Origin: Hermodice carunculata | Lineage: Eukaryota; Annelida; Polychaeta; Eunicida; Amphinomidae | Length of the DNA stretch: 64,000 nucleotides | Direction of reading: 5' to 3' | Assembly (NCBI GenBank): GCA_964020975.1 | Contig: OZ026620.1 | Location: forward strand, 79,802,579-79,866,578 | Part shown: piece after piece, positions 11,036 to 22,512 of the stretch | Layout: every line of letters starts with the position of its first letter | Numbering within the stretch: position 1 is the first letter of the stretch | Translations under genes and position numbers: made by a program | The notes under the pieces: model-generated | Databases searched by the model: none | Seen by the model: only the letters and a program-made list of their open reading frames with translations | Told to the model about the DNA's origin: nothing

Positions 11036-11342
11036 TGCCAGCAGTGGCCAGCGTAAGTCGGCGTTTCACAGCATTTGCCAGCGTTGAAATGGTGTCAAAC
11101 GCTGGCAAACGCCGACTAACGCTGGCAAATGCCGACTAACGCCGGCAAACCCCAACCAAGGCTGGCTAACACCGAGCCCCAAAAGGCTTAATTGAATTTT
11201 GGTGTTTGCCAGCGTTAGTTGGCGTTTGCCAGCGTTTGTAACGCCGGGAAACGCCGTCTCACGCTGGCAAATGCTGTGTAACGCCGAGAACCGCCCTGAA
11301 ACGCCGAAACTCACCCACTAACGCCGAAACAAGTTACTAGTG
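11036..11342 (-). repeat. Right terminal inverted repeat built of 10-bp units
   Basis: Inverted counterpart of 8907-9214, with the same ten-base units and the same AATTAAGC..TTTTGGGGCTCGG interruption. It ends in CTAGTG at 11342. The two arms differ by scattered substitutions but keep length (307 versus 308 bp). Confidence 0.8.
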
Positions 11343-11345
11343 CAT

Positions 11346-12560
11346 TACATTATATTCAAACAAACCTAATCTGGTAACAAACGCGGTCTTAGGTCTGTCC
11401 TCTTCTTTCACACTGACCTGGAAATACCCGTTGTGGAGATTGAGGGTGGATGCAAAGTGCATGCCTCTCACACAATCTAAGCAATCATCAATTCGAGGCA
11501 AGGGGTAGGCATCCTTCTTGGTGACACTATTCAGGTAGCGGTAGTCTACACAGGGCCTCACTGTCCCATCTCGCTTCCTCACATAGCACATAGGTGATGC
11601 CCAGGGGAAAGTACTTTCTCTGATTATGCCAGACTTGAGTTGACTTTCAATAATTTTCTCCTCCTCCCCTTCAAAAGCTCTGGGCACACGTCTGGGCCTT
11701 TGTTTCAGCGGTTTTGCGTCACCAGTATCAATAGTATGACACACAACTGAGGTGTGGCCCAAGTCCTCTGGTGATCTAGCGAAAAGATTTTTGTGCTTCT
11801 CAAGTAGCTTTGCAAAGGCAAATTTTTGGGCAGCATTCAGCTCAACACAACTAGTATTGTAGAGTTCAACCAGATCATCTGGCCAGTTGCTTCCAGGTGT
11901 GCAGTTTTGCTCATCTGCAGTTTCAGTGTTCATATAATTAATGTTACGGACAGAGAGACTGCTCTCATCAGCAATGAAAGTTTCTACACGGTCTACTTCA
12001 TGCAGCGATCCCAATATTTCACCTTGCTCTATGACGATGTCCACATGGCTTGTATTCATAATAGGCACTGGTATTCCCCTGTCAGCTCTATGGGGATCAA
12101 CTAGGGTGCCAGCAACAAACAAATGTTCTGCCTTCAGGCCTGCTGCATGGGGTTTTACTGTAGCATACTTGAGTCCCAAGTACCACAGTCTACTTCACCC
12201 TCTAGTAGCAGCTCACTATCGGCAGGTACCACAGTTTTTTCTTTCAAACTGACCCGGGCTACTTGAGGTGTGCAGCCTTTAATTGTACAGTCAACCCACT
12301 TATCTTGAATTTTCAGGCCTTTTAACCTGGGCAAGACAACACTGTCTTGATGATACAGAAAGTCCATGCCTAGCAGGCCACTATCAGCAATTGGTGCCAC
12401 ATACACTTCCCAATCATAGGTGTCACTTCCTATTTCAATCCATGGCAGTGCCGAGTACAGTCAGTTTGCCCTCATTAGCCCCTTATAAATAAACATTAGA
12501 AGGCAAAGCTCTGAGTTCAGGTCATGCATTCTTGTCAATTTTATCAAACACATCTTTCGA
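11346..12560 (-). pseudogene. Gypsy reverse transcriptase start and protease region
   Basis: The minus strand reads the N-terminal half of a Gypsy reverse transcriptase (KSGIIRESTFPWASPMCYVR, VDYRYLNSVTKKDAYPLPRI). Before it lies a protease-like part with the flap-end segment GLLGMDFL. It belongs to the broken element at 3955-15318. Confidence 0.8.
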
Positions 12561-12683
12561 CAGAATTGTCACCACAGCCCAAGTGTCCAGTAGCATTTCT
12601 GTGTCTTGCCCACTGACTGTTGCTGGCACAAACATTGACATGCCATCAGAGCTACTATGCTGCCTATTCTAATAAGTCTATCT

Positions 12684-14153
12684 TCAGTCGTGGATAGCAG
12701 AGGTACCTGGCCAGACAGGCTGGTACAATTTAGTTTCCGACTTTTCTTTCTCATCCTTTGTCTTTTTCTCTGCTTCTTCAGCAATTCTCTTGGGGCACTC
12801 AAAGCAGAATTGACATACTTCTGAGCAGTGATGACATTCTGCTGTTGACTTGTCAACTCTGCCACTATTAGGCCTGTTTTGATTCCTGCTATTACCTGGT
12901 CTTGCCTGCCTTTGTGACTTAGACGAGGTCACAATGAGCCCCTTAAGTTCATCGAACTTTGAGCTGAATGTATCTTTTAGTTCTTTCCCAAAGGTTTGCA
13001 ACCTTGCCTCAGTTACAACTGAGCTTCCCTTTGTGTCTTTTTCTGTAGACTGTCTTGCCTGCACTGCCTGCACAGCAGGTCGACCTCGATTTACATCTTT
13101 GCGCAGACTGCAGTATGTTTCATAGGCAGCCCTGGCTTCCTCAAGGCTACTGGGATCTTTCATGCCAATTGTTACTGCAGCTTGGTGATCTGGCAGGCCC
13201 TGCATGAAATGTCGCAAGGCAATGGTCTCCCTTGTGTCCTGGTTTGCAGATGGGAACCCCTTTATAACAAGCGACTTGAGATCTGCAATAAACTCTGAAA
13301 GTTGTTCTTTTTGCCCTAGTTTCCTGGCCTCTAGTTTGGCCAGATATGTGGTAGCAGTGTGCTTCTCCTTGAATCTGTTTTCCAGGGCCTCCAGAAGGAG
13401 ATCATAGCTTTCAAGAGTCTCCTGGGGGAGCTGGCTAAAAGCAAATTCAGCAGCCTCTCCCCTCAAGCTATTCGTGAGCCTGAAAAGTTTTTCTTGGTCA
13501 GTCCATCTGCAGGCAGTGGCTAGAGATATTATAGGCTGAATGAACCCATCCCATGATGTTTGACCATCATAGATACCTTGTCTAGGCAAAGGTACATCAT
13601 TAATTGATCTGCATGGCATTGGGTTTCGGCCTTGGTCTCGCTGATTGGAACACATCAGGCTGTTCCCACACAGGGTGTCTGTCTGCATATGCTGGTGAGT
13701 AGTATGGTTGAGGCATGGACATACCTGAGCCATGAGTGTTCCAATGATCAATCACATCTAACACAGGTCTGTGTGACTGCACTGAAGGCCCTATGTTTTG
13801 AGGCATGGCTTCACTGGCACTAGGAGGTGTTCCACAGATACAGGTACTTTAGAGCGGGTTGCCTGGTTATCACCTGCACTGTTGATGTTCATTCTCTGTT
13901 GCATTGTCTGAGCTAATGTTTTTGCTGCTTCTGCCCTCTTAAGCAAAGTTTCTATTACGTCTTCCTGTTGCTTGCTTTCCTGTGCCATCTTTTGTCTCTC
14001 TCTGTCAGCTTGGTTTTGGCCGGTGCTAAGCTGCAGGAGTGAATTAGCAATTTCTTGCTCGGTTTGACTGGCACTGTCAAACAAACCACCAGTGGCTCCC
14101 GGCATGCTGTCATCCTGCACTTGGTCAGATTCACTCTTCCTTTGCATAGTCAT
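12684..14153 (-). pseudogene. Gypsy gag region
   Basis: The minus strand encodes a gag-like protein: a Gln/Ala-rich N-terminal part (13791-14153), then the capsid-like segment of the retrotransposon gag family (WTDQEKLFRLTNSLRGEAAE, ENRFKEKHTATTYLAKLEAR, LRHFMQGLPDHQAAVTIG), then a short Cys/His cluster (CHHCSEVCQFCFEC) resembling a zinc knuckle. It is part of the broken Gypsy element. Confidence 0.75.
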
Positions 14154-14598
14154 TGTTTTTCTTTTTTCTTTTTACAAATGGCTCTCCTATCACAAACAGG
14201 TAGATGTTACAAAGTTCACTGCACAATGTCTACCTCTGCCTGTACAGTGCTTGTCTTCACTGTATAGCCCAGTCAAAGTATCTGTCAGTTTTTATGCACT
14301 TGTAAGTAGTTTCTTTTCACTTACTAGATTAGGGTCTCCAGGATAAGTATGAAGCTTAGGCTGGTCTGTTTTTCCAATTCTTGTAACTTGGCTAGGAGCA
14401 GGCAGAATACTGTCATACAGAAGTCTATCTCTGTGTGCTGTTCTTGTTCAGGACAGTTGTGTTGGACTCCTGTGTATGGCAGCAGAGCAAAGCAGTTGCA
14501 GCATTCCACCACTTTCAATTTCTCTATCTGCTTATGGTCATCTCCAGGCTATGGTTCTCTTCTTTTTCTTTTTTTGTCCTTAGCTGCCACCAGTGTAA

Positions 14599-15318
14599 TG
14601 TTATCAGAATTCAGCTGATTGGGTAGCGGGTTGACTCATGCAGCCAGTGGCAAAGTGATGACTGGAGATTTTATGCTGTTGTACACTATAATGACTTTAA
14701 TGTATGAAGTCCTATTGCTGACAGTGCTGGTAAGACTTATAACTAAAAAACCTCTCCTCCCTTGCCAAATGGGCCCCTTTTTATACCTTCCTATGGCAAG
14801 AGTGCCCTCTGATTGGCTGCAAGGCTTGCGCGACCTTGCATGACCTTGGCTCAAGTGAACATGTTGCTGAAGTAGAGTACCCTCCAGTCCTACACAAGCT
14901 ATCAATGCAACTCAGCTAGGTCCAGCTGGTAAGGTTTTGTTGCCGCTGGCCTGTTAGCATAACCCCGGTCAGAACTCCTGGCCCCTTGCACTAGCCCTAT
15001 CAGGTTCCCTCCCAGAAACATGTACTCAGCAGAACACAATCTAAACACTGGGCTCCCCAACCTAAGGCAGCAGTGGCTGGAGAGGTTGTGCAGAGGAAAG
15101 CCCCATGCTGTTGCCACCGGGGACACCAGGCCATGTCATCCAACAACATGACTGGAGGGAGTCACTTCAGACCCTGAACTGCATCTCCCGGTGCTATATT
15201 GGGTTACAGTTGTGTGCAGCATGGCCCAAACCACCCACCAGCCTAAACTAACATCAACATTCAGTGTTGTGCTGTAGTCCGGGGACCTGTCATCTGTGTT
15301 GGGCAAAGTGTGAGCTGC
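14599..15318 (-). repeat. 5' LTR of the Gypsy element
   Basis: Matches 3955-4673, starts TGTTATCAG on the plus strand and carries the same TATA-like motif (TATAAAAAGG, minus strand, about 14776-14785). Similarity with the other LTR ends at about 15318. A primer-binding-site-like TGGTGGCAGC lies on the minus strand just inside at about 14584-14593. Confidence 0.75.
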
Positions 15319-15867
15319 CTGCTGCAGGCGGCTCAAGGCCAAACACCCGCAACAAAACAGTTCAACCAGCCCCAGCAAGGCTTCCCGGTACTCAGCACTC
15401 AGGTTGTGTCTTGGCACCCATGCATGTTGCGATGCCTGCATAATATGAAAGCAGCTCTGCCAGGCTGTCTGGCAGATCTGCTGACCACAGGACTTAACTC
15501 CACATGCCTTGGTATAACCAGTTAAACAAAACTACATCAGTTATGCCTCTACTGTCTAGTGCAGTGGAGAAACCCCTGTTAACAAATAATTAACTATGCT
15601 CTGGCCCCGAACCCAAAAATATTATACTATAGTATCAAACAATTTACCAAGCATAAATTTTGCAGATTTCATTAGAAATCAACATTTGACAGATTTTATT
15701 TTCTTGATTTACATATCTTTTTTTGGCAAAGAAAAAAAGGGCAAGCACAAAAAATTATGTTTGCTAGGTTTTGGTTTCCTGCTTGCTACTTCAGGGAAAT
15801 TTTGGATATTAAATAAGTTGGGCAAACTTGTGTTCATGTAGTAAGCAGCCAACCAGAAATCCAGAAG
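15319..15867. other. No gene recognised
   Basis: Sequence flanking the 5' LTR. Short open frames only, with no domain or repeat terminus recognised. The first 200 bases are GC-richer than what follows and could still belong to the LTR element. Confidence 0.4.
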
Positions 15868-16380
15868 CCAAAACTTTCTTTCTTTCATGTTTTCTTCTCT
15901 TCCTTCCTTCCTTCCCTTTTTATTTCCTGTCTTTCTGTCTATTTTTCTTCCTTTTTTTCTTTCAGGTTTAATATCTTTTTCTTTCTTTCTTTTTCCCTCT
16001 CTCCCTGCTTTTTCTCTATATCTTACTCTTCCTTTATACGTTTATTTTTCCTTTTTTCTCTCCCTACTTTTCTTCCTCTCTTTCTCTCTATTCTACTCTT
16101 TATTTTTAACTTCCTTTTTCTTTCTTTCTTTATTTCTTAATGATTTTCTCTAACTCCATACTTTCCTACCTTTCTTTCTCTCTATGTTACTTTCTTTCTA
16201 CCTTCATTATTCCTTGTATCAAGTCTTTCACTCTTTCTTTCTCTTTTTCTCTCTTTCTTCCTCCCTCTTTCTTTCTCTTTTTCTCTTTTCTTTCTTCCTC
16301 CCTCTTTCTTTCTAGCTTCCTTCCTCTCTTTCTGTCTGTATCTTCCTTCCTTCTCTTTTCTTTCTTTATTTTTTTTCCTA
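15868..16380 (+). repeat. Degenerate polypyrimidine (CTTT/CCTT) tract
   Basis: About 500 bases almost entirely of C and T, made of broken CTTT, CCTT, CTCT and TTTTTC words. It looks like an old CTTT microsatellite with many substitutions. Open frames across it are low-complexity products. Confidence 0.85.
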
Positions 16381-17790
16381 AATATTGACTAATTGATTAA
16401 ATGGACAGATTGGAAGTATAAAGAATTTCAACGTGACTTTAAAGTCGAAAAATAAATTGCTTTTTGTTTAATATATGCCGTGTTTGCTCAAAAAAAATCA
16501 TGGGTGTTCAATAGTCGACAGTCTTATCCCAACCAATACGTTGAAATGTACAAAAGCATAAAAATTGAGCCCATGGAAAAGATTAAGAATACTGCTTAAA
16601 AGTAACCATCATCTAGGTGAAAATTATTGTTTAAAAAGTTGAAATTGAAAATAATAAATAAGCAGAATATATATTATTTTCAATGGAAATTTAGATAAAT
16701 TCAAAATCAGTGATACTATAGCTTTACTTCTTGCAATATATTAACTCGTCTAAGAGAAACAGATGGGTTGTTTTCCCTGAAAGTATCAACGAGGTTAGCT
16801 TGGAGTTGATTATTTCAATGAATGCATGACCTCAAATTCTCTTAACTTGTATGGTACATTTCTTTGTCTGGCAGGCGCAATTGACAGAAAAAGGCCAAAT
16901 ATTCCACAATTACAGCCGCTGCAGCAGTGAGCAAAATAACTGTGGGTTATGAAACATGTCTCACTTTCAGAACAATGCATAACATCACAAAATATCTCAT
17001 AAAGGCACAGGAACATTTGTAATTTTTTGCAAAAAAGGGTAAATTCTTCTAGTCTTATAAATTCTTATACTTTTATCAGTTTTAAGGAAAATTTGAATTT
17101 TCAAATATGAAATGGTAAATGCTAGCTCTTCTAAAAAACCAGATAATCCTGACAATGGTTGGAGCTTAAATTTAGATGCATATAATTTGGAAAGAAAAGC
17201 ATACATATAAAAGATTATTTAGTTTGGATGTATTGTGTATATGAAATAACATGGGATATGTAAGTTATACATTGTAAGTTTGAAAACTGATGGCAGACCT
17301 TCAAATATCAAGATTATTTGTTTTATCAATATTATTTTGCAGTGGATTTTTTGGAATATTAATCATTAATAAGTTTTAAAAATGTAAACTCCAAGACAAT
17401 TTAATACTTTCCATGAAACTGGATGGTTTGTCGCCACATTGTGTTCATGTGTTCTAGACAAAAATCTGTTTGCTAGAATCGACGATGTTTCAATGTTACA
17501 TTAATGCGTTTTTGTCAAACAATTATACAATTTTCTTAATTCTGTGATGATGTAAGTAAGGTACATCTGAACTGGTATGCAGATACGTTTCCGTGTCCAG
17601 AGGGGTAAACTTTTTGTGGTCACACATGTAGCTGCTTGTATCCAGATTCATTCATGTATGAAAATATACATAACTATCTGAAGAAGATGCAGATGGATCA
17701 GAAATGAGGTACTTATTAACAAATAGTGAAGAGAAGTTCAAAGAATTCGTGGAAATTCAGCGAAATAAATTATTTCAACAATGACGTAGA
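16381..17790. other. AT-rich DNA, no gene recognised
   Basis: Non-coding by appearance. It would lie in the intron following exon 7 of the Dispatched-like gene, if the next exon is outside the window. A hydrophobic frame near 16850-16950 was considered and rejected on splice phase. Confidence 0.45.
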
Positions 17791-17962
17791 ATGAAACCAG
17801 GCTCAAGCTGAGATAACGTAAGCTGAGCTTGAGCATATCCTGTGAAAACTTGCTGGTCACAAACAAATCTAGAATTATCCCAGGGTAAACCCCAGATATA
17901 ACAAGCCTGACTTCATGAATCAAACTCCAGCTTGAGCCTAGGCTTAAGCTTTACGTTCGCAA
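17791..17962. repeat. Short inverted-repeat (MITE-like) element
   Basis: The left side contains AGGCTCAAGCTGAG and the right side, reverse-complemented, contains AGGCTCAAGCTGGAG, giving ends that fold back. CTTGAGC/GCTCAAG words fill the interior. Similar words occur at 2790-2960. No coding potential. Confidence 0.35.
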
Positions 17963-18033
17963 CTGGCCACGAGAGTAAGGTGCACAACCCAGCATGTTTG
18001 CTTATTGATACTGAAGCAGACAGCCCACCTTAC

Positions 18034-18117
18034 CTGCTGTACCTTCAGCCAATGCCACACGTTGATCTCCGGGGTACATACAAATCCTCCTTGTAACTGA
18101 GGTGGCGCGTTCTTAAC
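18034..18117 (-). CDS. Dispatched-like transporter, exon 7 (last found)
   Basis: Encodes 28 residues (VKNAPPQLQGGFVC...HWLKVQQ) between a good acceptor (TTTGTACACACAG) and donor (CAG/GTAAGG). It is phase 0 at both ends and joins exon 6 without a frame problem. The NAPPQLQGGF...W pattern resembles the conserved segment of Dispatched proteins that precedes the second block of membrane helices (N-x-AP-x-L-x-x-GFQTS...W-W). No following exon was recognised between here and position 1, so the C-terminal half probably lies to the left of the window. A decayed relative of this exon sits at 27813-27885. Confidence 0.55.
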
Positions 18118-18996
18118 CTGTGTGTACAAAGAGTATAAATTATTCAGTGTACACAAAAGTGCAATAAGTTGGGATCCGGTTACCCACCCCCCCCCCCCCC
18201 CCCAATTTTCAATACCCGACTACTTTTGATATAAATAAACAAATTACAGATCTAGGTATTTTTCTGCCTTTTTCACTGCCCATCTTCGTTTCTACTTTTC
18301 AATCCGCAATCAGCCAAGAAAATAGTATGCCACTTCAAACATAGTTCGACAGCAACAGCAAAATCATGTACATTAAAGCGGATGTCAGGAAGTCTGGGCT
18401 TAGAGTGTGATGTCCTTATGCAGGAATACGTAACTATATGGAATAGCACCTACGAAACGTTGGATAAGGCTTTTGAACCAGAAAAATGCGTTGAAAGCGG
18501 TTTGGCTTGACAGTAACAATTCCTCTGACCGGGGCTTTAATACCATCAGCTGAAACCTGGATAACAATGGAGGAATAAGTAAAAACACTCGAACCTTTAG
18601 GTACAATTACCACAACAATGGGCGCTGACACCCATACAATAAAACCTCCACTACCAAACATCTCCGACTAGTAAACACCCCTCACTTCTGAACACTTTTT
18701 TCCAGTCCCAAATGCTTTCATGTTATTTAATAGGCACTTGGGTGTTCTTGGATGTTCATAACCTCTAACTAACTACAGAACACCTCTCAATTCTGAACAT
18801 GGAACAATTTTTTTTTCAGTCCTAAAGCCACAAATGAACTTCCCAGTACCTAACATGTGCTTTCTCTGTGGAACACTTCATGGATGTAAATCACCCTGCT
18901 GGGCCAACACAGAAAAGCTGAGAAGACATGCCTTTGTTATACTCTGCTTCCCACCCTGTCTCTCTGGTTACCAGATCACATTTTGGTTGGTACAAT
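18118..18996. other. Intron sequence with C-run and pogo-like remnant
   Basis: Contains a run of about 18 C at 18186-18203. Around 18640-18800 are the words CTCACTTCTGAACAC and CTCTCAATTCTGAACA, which resemble the CTCTCACTACCGAACAC terminus at 26664-26717 and suggest an old pogo/MITE copy. An open frame at 18434-18661 was considered as an exon and rejected. Confidence 0.35.
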
Positions 18997-19034
18997 CAAG
19001 GAGGTTAGATAAAGATCTATATCTAGCCTCCTTG
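18997..19034. repeat. Imperfect hairpin, 15-bp stem
   Basis: CAAGGAGGTTAGATA at 18997-19011 and TATCTAGCCTCCTTG at 19020-19034 are inverted copies with one mismatch and an 8-nt loop. It is not followed by a T-run. Function unknown; it may be the tip of a small foldback element. Confidence 0.5.
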
Positions 19035-19679
19035 CTACAATTTATCAATATTATTGTCTAATCATTTCTGAAAGAATACCTGGCTTAGCCCAGAACTCAC
19101 TTTGGCTAGTATCTCTGCTGACCAATCAGCCATCAAAACCAACAGCTCATTAAGCTAAGCAGGCAATTGAGAACCCTGAATGCTGCAATTGTCTCCGAAT
19201 AATGTGGAAACTGTATTGTTTTCATAGGCTTTTGGTGTGATATTCCACCTTAATTGCTCTTGAGTGTATGCGATCTTACCTACAGATACGCATTGTCTTA
19301 ATAAGTTAATATGTTTGAGTGAAACTGGTTGTGACTGAAACAATTTGATGTTTTGATAGCAAGAAGTGGGACAGTAAAGATGTAGCTTTAAATCAGAAAC
19401 ACTAGCATGAAAATGCACTCACCTCAGAGACTGAGGTCGAGGGGTATAGAGACGCACACACAAGGTTCCTCACTTGTGGGCTTTTAGCGCTTCTTGCACA
19501 TTCTCAGCAGCTCATTGTTAATGCCCTTTCTTCCTTCCCTCCTATCATTTGTCATGGGGATTAGCATTGATCATAATAGAGTGAAAATTTGACTTTATCA
19601 CAACTGTTGGTCAACCCCCTGTAAGGTGTCTACTCCAAATACACTGCTGAATCTGAAATAATCCTTTCTTACTGTTTTC
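19035..19679. other. No gene recognised
   Basis: Intronic AT-rich sequence with short open frames only and no recognisable domain or repeat unit. Confidence 0.45.
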
Positions 19680-22225
19680 TTTAAACATATTCATTTCAAT
19701 TGAATTACCTAATAGTACAATGGCGCACTAACAAAACAGGATCTCCAAAAACATGAGGTAAGACAACACTGTATATACATGACACACAGGACAAATACTA
19801 TAAACCGAACACTGCATGTAAAAAATAAATGCTGCACGGAACTTGGAGATATTGAGATTAAACCTATAAATGGATGTAATTATACCTACTATATACGATG
19901 AGAAAGGCTAAACATGGAATCTCCTGGTTTCAACTACATATCGTTGTACAGCTTCAAATATCTCGATATTAATATCATCAGGAATGTCTCTATTACCATG
20001 AATAAGATATCACCAGCTAAATCTACTCTCAATGATGGATTTACACATAGCCTGAGTATTCCACATACAGTATTCAAAAGATCATTCCTTTGGGTTACAT
20101 AACGGGGGCATTTTAGAAAAAAAAATGGTGAACGTCTTCGCACAGATCATTCACAGGCAGCTGAGGGAACAGCATTGATTTTGAAAAGATGACTATTAAA
20201 ACAAGAGCAATTCAGGCTCAGTTGCGTGTGGCATATATTCGGAGAAAGATGACTGTTTTCCAAGTATTTAGGTACATGCTCGACAGCCAGAAGTGTATTT
20301 TTTACATTGACCTTGAATATATTCAAGGAAGATGTCTCACGTAAATCAGGTGGTATATCATGCCAAAGTCTTATAGATGACGGGAGAAAAGAGTTTCAGT
20401 AACCCAAATTTTTATATTTGATTTGTCGTAAATTGAGACGATTTCGTAAAACAGTGTTCCCAAAATTGCCAGGAACTATGTCATGTACGTAGGAAGGGAC
20501 AAGGTTCTGGACCATTTTGTAAAACAAGATAAGTTTGAAATATTTTCTGCGAGTAGTCAAGGTCGGCCAACCCAGTTCTCTTAATAAATGAATACGAGGA
20601 GTGTGCCTCAGTGCACCACTGCAGATCTGTGCGGCTTCATATTGAACATATTCTAGAGATTTAGCTAGACCATCAGTACAATTGTCAAAAATCACACATC
20701 AATATTCTAGTATCGGTCGAACCATGGTTGTGTATAATCTAATGAGAGTTTTTTCTGAATAGTTTGTATTTCAATCTGTGCAGTAATGCCAAACGTTTAC
20801 CTGCCTATATATTTATAATGTGGGTGATGTGTGCATCCCATTTCAAATTACTGGAAAGGGTAATACCTAAATGAGAGTGAATGTTTGATTCAGGTATAGA
20901 GGTGTCATTTCAGTTTAAAGTAAGGTGTTCTTGTTTCTGACGTTTACATGAGAATAAAAAGGATATGGATTTCCGGCATTAAATGTAATTTTTCAAAGTC
21001 CATCCCATGCACAAATTTTCACAAGGTCACTGTTGATCCGATTTGTTGAGACATGAGGGGCGTAAACAATTTCTAAAATACTGGTGTCATCAGCAAAAAG
21101 TTTTATATCAGAAGAGATATCATCAGCAATATCATTAATATATACTAAAAAAAGAAGAGGGCAAAGTATTGATCCTTGAGGAAACCAGCTTCTATCGGCA
21201 CCCAGTCAGAAGACACCAATAGTAACTCTCTGAAAACAGTTTGACAAATAATTTTTTAAACAAGCCTAAAAGAGGTTCTACAATACCATATTGTTTAAGT
21301 TAAAAGTTGCATCCCTCATGCGAGACAGGATCGAAATCTTTTGAGATATTGATAATTACCATGCGCGTTTCATGTCTAATTTTGAGGCCATTATAAATGT
21401 CATGAAGTGTTTTAATGAGTTGATCGCTTGCAAAATCGTTTTCTTTAGAGGCAAAGTTTTTCGAGGTCAATAGTTCATGATGCATGAGGTATTCATAAAG
21501 AACGTTATAGATGAGACGTTCATATACTTCTGAAGCATAACACAAAAGTGAAATTGGACAGTATTTTTTTTTGATTTGCTTTTTATTCTTTTTAAAAACT
21601 AGGTAAACATAAGATTTTTTTCAAAGGTCAGGGAAGCGGGATGTGTTTTTTAAAAAAATCCCCAATGCAATCAGGGCCCGATGCTGAGCTAATCTTTAAG
21701 GATAACAGTACTTTTTAAAACATCGTTCTCATTTAAGTGGAGCAGAGTTAGACGTGCCTCAGTTCGGAAAGAGAACTCCGGTAACGGCAAAGGGTCAGTC
21801 TCTATTGGAATTTTACACTGACTAGCAAAGTATCTGTTACATATATCACACTGGTCTGCACGGCTAGTGAACACATGACCATTTTCGAGAAGGGGAGGGA
21901 TGGAATGATGAATTTTGGACCCAAGAAGACATCAGGTTCCATCATCCCTTGCGACTTATGTCATTTGAGTCAAGTTTGGAACGAATTTTGGCAAAATAAG
22001 ATCTCATCGATCTTCTAGGTACGCTAACCAGGATATTATATTTGCATTTGTAAAACTGAAACAGCCGCTCGAAGTTGAGAGCTTCAGCAAGTATGAAAGG
22101 TCTTCTCTTTTTTTTTTTGAAAACCGTTTGTGTCTATACCACGGTTGATTCCTTTGTCTCATTACTTTCTTGATTTCAAAAGTGACCCAAGGTTTGTCTT
22201 TTGGATGAATAAGTATTTCATGAAA

Positions 22226-22403
22226 TGTATAAGCCACACCTGCTATAACATCAGCCTGGGTCCTCGGTCAACCTTTTTTGGGGTTGCCCCGATGGCCTGG
22301 AGGTCAGCGTGTTCGACTTTACATTTGGCCAGGCAAGTGTGCCGAAGGTAGTGGGTTCGAATCCCATACAGGTCGACATAAATTTTTCGTATTTTTCACT
22401 TGC
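22226..22403 (+). mobile_element. tRNA-derived SINE, copy 1
   Basis: Contains RNA polymerase III internal promoter boxes: an A-box-like TGGCCTGGAGG near 22293 and a perfect B box GGTTCGAATCC at 22354-22364, inside a tRNA-like body with a GTCGAC end. It is about 90% like copy 2 across its 178 bases, including non-tRNA flanks (CACACCTGC at the start, CGTATTTTTCACTTGC at the end). It is too long and too unpaired to be a working tRNA gene. It interrupts the linker region of LINE ii. Confidence 0.8.
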
Positions 22404-22512
22404 TAATACTTTATTGGTTTCGAAGTGCTGTGGGCCATTGCTCCGACTTCGAAATTATATTAGAGGCGTATTTCATAAATTGTCGGTCTGTGGAAGTGCC
22501 TTACCGTTTCAA

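Larger units (their letters stand above)
8907..11342 (+). mobile_element. Tc1-type transposase element with CACTA-like, repeat-built termini
   Basis: A 2436-bp insertion in the Gypsy element, bounded by inverted repeats of about 307 bp that begin CACTAGTAACTTG and end CAAGTTACTAGTG. The bases CAT flank it on both sides (8904-8906 and 11343-11345), consistent with a 3-bp target duplication. CACTA ends, a 3-bp duplication and dense subterminal repeats are the known signature of the CACTA/EnSpm superfamily, yet the only gene inside encodes an IS630/Tc1 transposase. TA also sits three bases inside each end, so a Tc1-style TA duplication cannot be fully excluded. I found no separate Tc1 terminal repeats between 9215 and 11035. 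GC content and codon use contrast with the AT-rich surroundings, suggesting recent arrival. Confidence 0.75.
3955..15318 (-). mobile_element. Ty3/Gypsy LTR retrotransposon, broken, minus strand
   Basis: Two direct copies of a roughly 720-bp LTR (about 3955-4673 and 14599-15318) bound gag-, protease-, reverse transcriptase-, RNase H- and integrase-like regions in Gypsy order, read right to left. Just inside the right LTR the minus strand reads TGGTGGCAGC, a plausible primer binding site. The element is split by a 2.4 kb DNA transposon (8907-11342) in the reverse transcriptase region. It is a fossil with several breaks besides this insertion. By eye the LTR copies differ at roughly thirty positions, so it is fairly young but not recent. 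A reading region of unclear nature lies between integrase and the 3' LTR. Outer edges are approximate and I found no convincing target duplication. Confidence 0.85.

Noticed and set aside
16850-16950. Hydrophobic minus-strand frame (ILLTAAAAVIVEYLAFF) as the next transporter exon
   Set aside because: It follows an acceptor-like CACAG but its open phase does not fit the phase 0 end of exon 7, and it lacks the expected conserved residues of the following helix.
18434-18661. Minus-strand frame (VSADGIKAPVRGIVTV) as an exon of the transporter
   Set aside because: It has an acceptor-like TTATCCAG, but exon 6 joins exon 7 directly in phase and in the family's known order. Its sequence does not fit the gap and its donor is weak.
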